Origin: Streptomyces sp. Q6
GTDB lineage: Bacteria; Actinomycetota; Actinomycetes; Streptomycetales; Streptomycetaceae
Direction: 5' to 3'
Assembly: GCF_036967205.1 (NCBI RefSeq)
Contig: NZ_CP146022.1
Location: 5,766,001 to 5,830,000 of the forward strand
DNA length: 64,000 bases
The number at the start of each line of letters is the position of its first letter. Position 1 is the stretch's first letter. The notes beneath the pieces are model-generated. The model saw only the letters and a program-made list of their open reading frames with translations. It was not told the origin of the DNA and ran no database searches. This document shows positions 54,047 through 64,000 of the stretch, piece by piece. Made by a program: the position numbers and the translations under genes.

Positions 54047-55642
54047 ATGGCGGAGCTCACGATCCGGCCGGAGGAGATCCGGGACGCGCTGGAGAACTTT
54101 GTCCAGGCGTACAAGCCGGACGCGGCCTCGCGCGAGGAGGTCGGTACGGTCACCCTTGCCGGCGACGGCATCGCGAAGGTCGAGGGCCTTCCCTCGGCCA
54201 TGGCCAACGAACTGCTGAAGTTCGAGGACGGCACCCTCGGCCTCGCGCTCAACCTGGAAGAGCGCGAGATCGGCGCCATCGTCCTGGGCGAGTTCAGCGG
54301 CATCGAGGAGGGCCAGCCGGTCACGCGTACCGGTGAGGTCCTGTCCGTCGGTGTCGGCGAGGGCTACCTGGGTCGCGTCGTCGACCCGCTCGGCAACCCG
54401 ATCGACGGCCTCGGCGAGATCGAGACCAGCGGCCGACGCGCCCTGGAGCTTCAGGCTCCGGGCGTCATGGCCCGTAAGTCGGTGCACGAGCCGATGGAGA
54501 CCGGCTACAAGGCCGTCGACGCGATGACCCCCGTCGGCCGTGGTCAGCGTCAGCTGATCATCGGTGACCGCCAGACCGGCAAGACCGCCCTGGCCGTCGA
54601 CACGATCATCAACCAGCGTGACAACTGGCGCACCGGCGACCCGAAGAAGCAGGTCCGCTGCGTCTACGTCGCCATCGGTCAGAAGGGCTCCACCATCGCC
54701 TCCGTGCGTGGTGCGCTCGAAGAGGCCGGCGCGCTGGAGTACACGACCATCGTCGCCGCCCCGGCGTCCGACCCGGCCGGCTTCAAGTACCTGGCGCCGT
54801 ACACCGGCTCGGCCATCGGCCAGCAGTGGATGTACGAGGGCAAGCACGTCCTCATCATCTTCGACGACCTCTCGAAGCAGGCCGACGCCTACCGCGCCGT
54901 GTCCCTGCTGCTCCGCCGCCCGCCAGGGCGCGAGGCCTACCCGGGTGACGTCTTCTACCTGCACTCGCGTCTGCTCGAGCGCTGCGCGAAGCTCTCCGAC
55001 GAGCTGGGCGCCGGTTCGATGACGGGTCTGCCGATCGTCGAGACGAAGGCCAACGACGTCTCCGCGTTCATCCCGACCAACGTCATCTCCATCACCGACG
55101 GCCAGTGCTTCCTGGAGTCGGACCTCTTCAACGCCGGTCAGCGCCCCGCGCTGAACGTCGGTATCTCCGTCTCCCGAGTCGGTGGTTCCGCGCAGCACAA
55201 GGCGATGAAGCAGGTCTCCGGCCGTCTGCGTCTGGACCTGGCCCAGTACCGCGAGCTGGAGGCGTTCGCCGCCTTCGGTTCCGACCTGGACGCCGCCTCG
55301 AAGTCGCAGCTGGAGCGCGGTCAGCGTCTGGTCGAGCTGCTCAAGCAGGCTCAGTACCAGCCGATGGCCACCGAGGACCAGGTCGTCTCCGTCTGGGCCG
55401 GCACCACCGGCAAGATGGACGACGTGCCGGTCGCCGACATCCGTCGCTTCGAGAAGGAGCTCCTGGAGTACCTGCACCGCAAGGAGCAGGGCCTCATGAC
55501 CTCCATCAAGGAGGGCGGCAAGATGTCGGACGACACGCTCACCGCCGTCGCCGACGCCATCGCCGAGTTCAAGAAGCAGTTCGAGACCTCGGACGGGAAG
55601 CTTCTCGGCGAGGACGCTCCGCGCGACGCCGTCTCCAAGTGA
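54047..55642 (+). CDS. atpA: ATP synthase F1 subunit alpha
   Basis: A 531-residue non-catalytic nucleotide-binding subunit. Walker A GDRQTGKT lies at 173-180, the [10 protein letters not shown]-type segment is Walker B, and the [17 protein letters not shown] block holds the arginine finger contributed to the catalytic site of beta. The N-terminal beta-barrel ([21 protein letters not shown]) and C-terminal helices are complete. Confidence 0.98.
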   Translation: MAELTIRPEEIRDALENFVQAYKPDAASREEVGTVTLAGDGIAKVEGLPSAMANELLKFEDGTLGLALNLEEREIGAIVLGEFSGIEEGQPVTRTGEVLSVGVGEGYLGRVVDPLGNPIDGLGEIETSGRRALELQAPGVMARKSVHEPMETGYKAVDAMTPVGRGQRQLIIGDRQTGKTALAVDTIINQRDNWRTGDPKKQVRCVYVAIGQKGSTIASVRGALEEAGALEYTTIVAAPASDPAGFKYLAPYTGSAIGQQWMYEGKHVLIIFDDLSKQADAYRAVSLLLRRPPGREAYPGDVFYLHSRLLERCAKLSDELGAGSMTGLPIVETKANDVSAFIPTNVISITDGQCFLESDLFNAGQRPALNVGISVSRVGGSAQHKAMKQVSGRLRLDLAQYRELEAFAAFGSDLDAASKSQLERGQRLVELLKQAQYQPMATEDQVVSVWAGTTGKMDDVPVADIRRFEKELLEYLHRKEQGLMTSIKEGGKMSDDTLTAVADAIAEFKKQFETSDGKLLGEDAPRDAVSK

Positions 55643-55663
55643 CGTAAGGAAGGGACCTGACTC

Positions 55664-58017
<2,354 letters not shown>

Positions 58018-58056
58018 AGCCGGTGACGCAGGTCGCTGACTTGCAGCTGTCTTCCT

Positions 58057-58085
58057 GACGGGGGGCGGGTGTCCCGCCCCCCGTC
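58057..58085 (+). terminator. Perfect 13-bp hairpin between atpD and atpC
   Basis: GACGGGGGGCGGG and its exact reverse complement close on a TGT loop, 40 bp past the atpD stop and 71 bp before atpC. TAGACT at 58096 could be a -10 box. The hairpin may be an internal attenuator or an mRNA 3'-end stabiliser that lowers atpC expression or protects the upstream message. Confidence 0.7.
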
Positions 58086-58155
58086 GTACGCCCACTAGAC
58101 TTTGACCCAACACCCGGCAGCGAGTGCTTCCGGGTGGTGACCCGAGGAGCCCACC

Positions 58156-58530
58156 TTGGCTGCTGAGCTGCACGTCGAGCTCGTCGCCGCGGACCGCAGT
58201 GTCTGGTCCGGCGAGGCCACCCTGGTCGTCGCGCGCACCACGTCCGGCGACATCGGCGTCATGCCCGGTCACCAGCCGCTGCTCGGTGTGCTGGAGTCGG
58301 GCCCGGTGACGATCCGTACGACCGAAGGTGACACGATCGTGGCGGCTGTCCACGGCGGTTTCATCTCGTTCGCGGACAACAAGCTGTCGCTGCTGGCCGA
58401 GATCGTCGAGTTGTCGGACGAGATCGACGTCCAGCGTGCGGAGCGGGCGCTGGACCGTGCCAAGGCGGACGCGGACGCGTCCGCCGAGCGGCGCGCCGAT
58501 GTCCGTCTGCGTGCGGTGGCGGCCCGCTGA
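58156..58530 (+). CDS. atpC: ATP synthase F1 subunit epsilon
   Basis: A 124-residue subunit starting at TTG 58156 with GAGGAG upstream. The N-terminal beta-sandwich (LHVELVAADRSVWSGEATLVVART, GDIGVMPGHQPLLGVLESGPVTI) is complete and the two C-terminal helices are short but present (DVQRAERALDRAKADADASAERRADVRLR). Epsilon couples the shaft to the c ring and inhibits ATP hydrolysis. It ends the operon. Confidence 0.96.
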   Translation: MAAELHVELVAADRSVWSGEATLVVARTTSGDIGVMPGHQPLLGVLESGPVTIRTTEGDTIVAAVHGGFISFADNKLSLLAEIVELSDEIDVQRAERALDRAKADADASAERRADVRLRAVAAR

Positions 58531-58552
58531 CCCCAGCGAGCCCTGTGACGTT

Positions 58553-58605
58553 CCTCAGCCGCGGCCCAGGCCGGAGATGATCTCCGGACCGGGTCGCGGC
58601 TGAGG
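58553..58605 (+). terminator. Terminator of the atp operon
   Basis: CCTCAGCCGCGGCCCAGGCC pairs with its downstream partner ending CGCGGCTGAGG, closing on TCTCC/GGAGA around TGA. Two small internal mismatches interrupt a stem of about 25 bp. Confidence 0.85.
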
Positions 58606-58677
58606 CGATCTACAACTGTTTTTGCTGTTCCGTTATCAGGCGTTTGATTCCGTCGCGAAGCGAGGAGGTCGGTGCAG

Positions 58678-59133
58678 ATGGTCCTCGTTCTCGTGCTGTG
58701 CGTAGTCGCGGTCGTCGTACTCGTACTGCTGGGGCTGTTCGTCTTCGGGCTGCGGCGCCGGCTGATCCAGCGCTCGGGCGGCACGTTCGACTGTTCGCTG
58801 CGGTGGGACGCGCCCGAACCGGGCGCCGACGACACCTCCGGCAAGGGCTGGGGCTACGGCATCGCCCGCTACAACGGTGACCGGATCGAGTGGTTCCGCG
58901 TCTTCTCGTACGCGCCCCGGCCGCGCCGGATCCTGGAGCGGGCCGCGATCGAGGTCACCGGGCGGCGTGCTCCCGAGGGCGAGGAGGAGCTCGCGCTCCT
59001 GTCGGACGCGATCGTCCTCGCCTGTTCGCACCGCGGTTCCCGGCTCGAACTGGCCATGAGCGAGGACGCGTTGACCGGGTTCCTCGCCTGGCTGGAGGCG
59101 GCGCCGCCCGGCCAACGCGTCAATGTGGCCTGA
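58678..59133 (+). CDS. DUF2550 membrane-anchored protein
   Basis: A protein of about 151 residues with one N-terminal membrane helix (VLVLCVVAVVVLVLLGLFVFG) and then a small beta-rich domain (RRRLIQRSGGTFDCSLRW, GWGYGIARYNGDRIEWFRVFS) typical of DUF2550, found next to atpC in Actinobacteria. AGGAGG at 58663 favours ATG 58678 (10 bp) over GTG 58672 (4 bp). Function unknown; the constant position suggests a link to energy metabolism or the cell envelope. Confidence 0.88.
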   Translation: MVLVLVLCVVAVVVLVLLGLFVFGLRRRLIQRSGGTFDCSLRWDAPEPGADDTSGKGWGYGIARYNGDRIEWFRVFSYAPRPRRILERAAIEVTGRRAPEGEEELALLSDAIVLACSHRGSRLELAMSEDALTGFLAWLEAAPPGQRVNVA

Positions 59134-59224
59134 GAGCCCTTCCCGTTGGTCGGGGATCCCCCGGACGAGGTCCGGGGGAGGGTGAACGGGGCGTGGTCGC
59201 GCGGGATCTGTCCCGGACAGACAA

Positions 59225-59265
59225 GAAGCCGGGCTCACGGGGGGCGTTCCCGTGAGCCCGGCTTC
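59225..59265. terminator. Bidirectional terminator between DUF2550 and chitinase genes
   Basis: GAAGCCGGGCTCACGGG and its exact reverse complement form a 17-bp stem around GGGCGTT, between two convergent genes. Confidence 0.88.
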
Positions 59266-59282
59266 GTCTGGTGGGGGAGTGG

Positions 59283-61142
<1,860 letters not shown>

Positions 61143-61251
61143 CGGGGGTGCTCCTCGGGTGTTTCGGGATCCGTGATGGGGGTGGAACCCTGCGACGCCC
61201 GTGAGCACCGGAGTGGGGGGATGTGCTCACCGCAGTGCGGCGAGAATAGAA

Positions 61252-61282
61252 AGGTCTGGACCATCGGTCAAGGTCTAAACCA
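61252..61282 (-). promoter_or_regulatory. Chitinase 12-bp direct repeats
   Basis: On the minus strand TGGTTTAGACCT and TGGTCCAGACCT occur 7 bp apart, about 110 bp before the chitinase start. Such pairs (consensus TGGTC-TAGACC-T) are known in Streptomyces chitinase promoters, where they mediate chitin induction and glucose repression and overlap DasR-type sites. Confidence 0.85.
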
Positions 61283-61315
61283 ATTATGGGTTTCGGCCAA
61301 TCTGCGGAACAGGGG

Positions 61316-61960
61316 CTAAACCCCCAACTCCTGCGCCATCACGGCGGCTTGGACCCGGCTGCGCAGCCCCAGCTTGCCGAGGAGCCGGCTGACATGGGTC
61401 TTCACCGTGGCCTCCGCCATGTCGAGCCGTACGGCGATGTCCGCGTTCGGCAGTCCCTCGCCGAGGCAGCTCAGGACCTCGCGCTCACGCCGGGTGAGCG
61501 TCTCCAACTCGGGCGGAGCGGGCGGGCGTTCACGCCGCTCCGGGCCCGCCGCGAACTCCGCGATCAGCCGTCGGGTCACCGCGGGCGCGATCAGCCCCTC
61601 GCCGCCCGCGACGGTCCGTACGGCCTCGATCAGATCCTTCGCGTCGGTGTTCTTGAGCAGGAAGCCGGACGCGCCCGCGCGCAGCGCCCCGAAGACGTAC
61701 GCGTCCAGGTCGAAGGTGGTCAGGACGAGGACGTCCGCCAGGCCCTCGCCGACCACCGCGCGGGTGGCCGAAACACCGTCGAGCCGCGGCATCTGCACGT
61801 CCATGAGGACCAGATCGGGCCGCAGCTCCCTGGCCAGCTCCACCGCCCGCTCGCCGTCCTCGGCCTCACCGACCACCTCGATGTCGGGGGCGCTGTTCAG
61901 AATGAGGACGAGCCCGGACCGCACGGCGGCCTGGTCCTCGGCGACGAGCACGCGGATCAC
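61316..61960 (-). CDS. NarL-type response regulator
   Basis: A 214-residue regulator: receiver with Asp9 acidic residue, phospho-acceptor Asp54 in LMDVQMPRLDG and Lys in FLLKNT; LuxR-type helix-turn-helix at about 150-205 (LTRREREVLSCLGEGLPNADIAVRLDMAEATVKTHVSRLLGKLG). It starts 4 bp inside the end of the kinase gene (ATGA). Target genes are unknown; it reads toward the chitinase promoter. Confidence 0.93.
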   Translation of the reverse strand: MIRVLVAEDQAAVRSGLVLILNSAPDIEVVGEAEDGERAVELARELRPDLVLMDVQMPRLDGVSATRAVVGEGLADVLVLTTFDLDAYVFGALRAGASGFLLKNTDAKDLIEAVRTVAGGEGLIAPAVTRRLIAEFAAGPERRERPPAPPELETLTRREREVLSCLGEGLPNADIAVRLDMAEATVKTHVSRLLGKLGLRSRVQAAVMAQELGV

Positions 61961-63147
61961 GTCAACTCCCTTTCGGAGGCGGGACGGTCGAGGGGAAGGC
62001 GGGCGCGCACCGCCCAGGTCCTGCCCTGCGCGGAGTCCTCGGGCCCGGCCTCGAACGTGCCGCCGAGCAGCGCCGCCCGTTCCCGCATCCCGACGAGCCC
62101 GGCGCCCGAACCGGGCGCGCGCGGCCCGTCCCGGTCGCCGTACGCGCTGCTCACCCGCACCTCGACACGGTCGTCGGCCCGCTCCACGGTGACCGTGACC
62201 GGCCCGGGAGCGGCGTGCTTGAGGGCGTTCGTGAGGGACTCCTGGACGATGCGGTAGGCGGCCAGCTCGACCGGGGCCGGGAGCGCGTCCGTGTCGCCGA
62301 AGACGCTCAGGGCGACGTCGAGACCGTTCGTACGGGACTGCTCGACGAGGGCGGCGAGCCCGTCCAGGGTGGGCGCGGCGGCGGGCTCCGTGTCACCGCC
62401 CGCGTCGCGCAGGATACCGATCAGGCGGCGCATCTCGGCGAGCCCGTCGACGCTGTTCTCGCGGATCGTCTCCAGCGCGGTACGGGTCGTGGCGTCGTCG
62501 TCGATGGACAGCGCGGCGGTGGAGTGGATCGCGATCGCCGAGAGGTGGTTCGCCACCATGTCGTGCAGTTCGCGGGCCATCCGCGCGCGCTCCGCCGCCA
62601 CCGCCTGCACGCGGTCCATCTCCGCGAGCAGCGCGGTCTGTTCGGCCCGCAGCCGCTCCGCCGCCGCGGTCTCGCGATGGCCGCGCACCAGCATGCCGGT
62701 GGCCGCGGGACCGAACGAGACGAGCCCCACCGCCGTGCCCACCAGGATCGCCTCCGGCCGCCGCCACCACGCCAGGAAGCCGAGCGTGAAGGCGACGGTG
62801 ACCAGTCCGGTGCCGACCGGGAGGCGGCGGGCCGCCGCCGGGGTCCCGTACAGCGCGCCCGCGTACATCAGGTCCGTGTACATCAGGACCGTCGCCAGAC
62901 TGCCCTGCGTGAACTGGTCGGCGACCAGCGCGACGGTCCCGGCGATCACGGCGAACCGAGGCCGCGTGCGGCGCAGCAGCTCCAGCCCCGCCATGACGCA
63001 GAGCGGCAGCAGCAGCCACGCCCCGTCGAACATCCGCCCCGTGTTCATGCGGAGCCCGATGCCCCACAGCGCGAGCCCGCCGAGCAGCCCCACGACGGCG
63101 ATCCGTACGTCGTCGCGGTGCGGGCGGGGCAGGTCCGTGCGGTGCAT
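61957..63147 (-). CDS. Membrane histidine kinase (HisKA_3 type)
   Basis: A 396-residue sensor kinase with five or six membrane helices in residues 14-155 (a DUF-type sensor with very short loops), then a coiled linker, the phospho-acceptor His195 in MARELHDMVANHLSAI and an ATPase domain (YRIVQESLTNALKHA, GSGAGLVGMRERAALLGGTF). The lack of an extracellular domain suggests a membrane-borne signal. ATG 63147 was chosen over 63246. It overlaps its regulator gene. Confidence 0.92.
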   Translation of the reverse strand: MHRTDLPRPHRDDVRIAVVGLLGGLALWGIGLRMNTGRMFDGAWLLLPLCVMAGLELLRRTRPRFAVIAGTVALVADQFTQGSLATVLMYTDLMYAGALYGTPAAARRLPVGTGLVTVAFTLGFLAWWRRPEAILVGTAVGLVSFGPAATGMLVRGHRETAAAERLRAEQTALLAEMDRVQAVAAERARMARELHDMVANHLSAIAIHSTAALSIDDDATTRTALETIRENSVDGLAEMRRLIGILRDAGGDTEPAAAPTLDGLAALVEQSRTNGLDVALSVFGDTDALPAPVELAAYRIVQESLTNALKHAAPGPVTVTVERADDRVEVRVSSAYGDRDGPRAPGSGAGLVGMRERAALLGGTFEAGPEDSAQGRTWAVRARLPLDRPASERELT

Positions 63148-63315
63148 GCCCCCATCCAACACGTACGGCGCGGCGCGGGCATGGTGCGCCGGGACGAAGC
63201 CGGGCCGGCCCGCGCTACATCGAAGGATGCAGTCGCGATTCCTCACTGGCGACGATGATCACGGCCGATCCGGCGGCGAGTCTGGAACCAGGGCACGGAG
63301 CGAGAGGAGCCCACC

Positions 63316-63867
63316 GTGATCGTCACGCTGATCATCGTCTGCGAGGTCGGCTTCTGGGTGCTGCTGGCCGCGGGCCTCGCGCTGCGCTACTGGGCGAAGA
63401 TGCCCCGGGCGAGCGTCGCGGTGCTGCTGTGCGAGCCGCTCCTGGAGGCCCTGCTCTTCGTCGCCACGGCCGTCGACCTCAAGAACGGCGCCGCACCCGA
63501 CTGGAAGCACGGCCTGGCCGCCGTCTACATCGGCTACTCCGTCGCCCTCGGGCACTCCACGGTGAAGTGGGTCGACGTCCGCGTCGCCCACCGCTTCGCG
63601 GGCGGCCCGCCGCCGTCCACGCCCAAGTACGGCGTGCCCCGCGCGATCCACGAGTGGAAGCTCGCCGCGCGCTGGATCGCGGCCGCCGTCATCGCCATGG
63701 GGCTGTTGCAGGGAGCGATCTGGTACGTGGGCGACGGCGGCGACACCGGGTCCATGGAGCAGTGGCAGCAGCGGATGCTGTTCCTGATCGCGATCAACGT
63801 GATCATCGCGCTGAGCTACACGGTGTTCCCGAAGAAGGAGCCGGCGGTGACCTCGGGACGCAGGTGA
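63316..63867 (+). CDS. Hypothetical integral membrane protein
   Basis: A 183-residue protein starting at GTG 63316 after GAGAGGAG. Hydrophobic segments at about 2-24, 33-52, 66-80, 115-137 and 151-168, with polar loops holding KWVDVRVAHRF and PKYGVPRAIHEWKLAARW. No family is recognised with confidence; similar proteins occur beside NarL-type kinases in Streptomyces. It is divergent from the kinase gene with a 168-bp gap in which I see no clear operator. Confidence 0.75.
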   Translation: MIVTLIIVCEVGFWVLLAAGLALRYWAKMPRASVAVLLCEPLLEALLFVATAVDLKNGAAPDWKHGLAAVYIGYSVALGHSTVKWVDVRVAHRFAGGPPPSTPKYGVPRAIHEWKLAARWIAAAVIAMGLLQGAIWYVGDGGDTGSMEQWQQRMLFLIAINVIIALSYTVFPKKEPAVTSGRR

Positions 63868-63921
63868 AATACGACCGCCGGGGCCTTGGCACCCGCCCCG
63901 GGCCGGCCCGACCATGCGGGC

Positions 63922-64000
63922 ATGGACAGTGCCTTGCTGGCGGCTCTCATCGGCACCGTCGGCGGTGGTCTCGCCACGGCCGGCGCGGCGTGGCTCAAGG
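63922..64000 (+). CDS. Start of a small hydrophobic protein, cut by window end
   Basis: ATG 63922 opens a frame (MDSALLAALIGTVGGGLATA followed by GAAWLK) still open at the edge. The first 20 residues form a membrane helix. Only 26 codons are visible, so nothing more can be said. Confidence 0.55.
   Translation, partial: MDSALLAALIGTVGGGLATAGAAWLK

Noticed and set aside
63148-63315. Operator between the kinase gene and the membrane-protein gene
   Set aside because: No palindrome or repeat longer than chance could be found by eye.

Overview
The window is high-G+C actinobacterial DNA, almost certainly a Streptomyces chromosome. Evidence: codon-position GC skew, GTG/TTG starts, GTGA/ATGA stop-start overlaps, and a right half that follows the gene order I recall for the S. 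coelicolor chromosome (nrtL-lysA-hom-thrC-thrB-rho-LCP-rpmE-prfA-prmC-tsaC-PTP-glyA-WecA-like-atpIBEFHAGDC-DUF2550-chitinase-two-component pair). No species is claimed.

Left block (1-21,000, accessory, specialised metabolism). It opens inside a KS-alpha gene followed by a Gln-type chain-length factor and two hot-dog (MaoC-type) dehydratase genes: a type II PKS with reducing logic. On the opposite strand lie a broken DHA2-type MFS exporter, a SnoaL-like protein, a FabG-like ketoreductase, a HAD protein and an AfsA-family protein. A MerR regulator is divergent from afsA. Then come a methyltransferase, a DedA protein, an MMPL transporter, a broken membrane-protein gene, a lactonase-fold protein, a Sfp-type PPTase, a SARP activator, a UbiA prenyltransferase, a soluble sensor kinase with its NarL-type regulator, a second MerR regulator and an acyltransferase-3 protein. 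The set looks like part of a polyketide cluster whose ACP and other genes lie upstream of the window. AfsA next to a reducing type II PKS raises the possibility of capture of the acyl chain by a C3 phosphate.

Middle block (21,000-32,600, accessory, catabolic). A secreted hydrolase (frameshifted), an MHS-type transporter, a MarR regulator, an SDR, an amidohydrolase-2 protein, an acyl-CoA ligase and a MaoC hydratase match the gene content of the actinobacterial p-hydroxycinnamate (cou) side-chain-shortening pathway. PaaX, a quinone reductase, a second acyl-CoA ligase and a DUF6083 zinc-ribbon protein follow.

Right block (32,700-64,000, core). tRNA-Arg(CCG), an orphan receiver protein and the ArgS-derived NrtL precede lysine and threonine biosynthesis genes, rho, a cell-wall LCP protein, L31, RF1 and its methylase, a translationally coupled chain (21-codon ORF, tsaC, an LMW-PTP homologue without its catalytic Cys), glyA, a WecA/MraY-type transferase and the complete F1Fo ATP synthase operon. 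A DUF2550 protein, a three-domain chitinase with classic promoter direct repeats, and a NarL-type two-component pair end the window.

Three accessory genes carry five apparent one-base losses, each of which reads correctly if one base is restored to a G/C run; the core block shows none. This could be base-calling error or real decay, and the affected genes should be read with that in mind.
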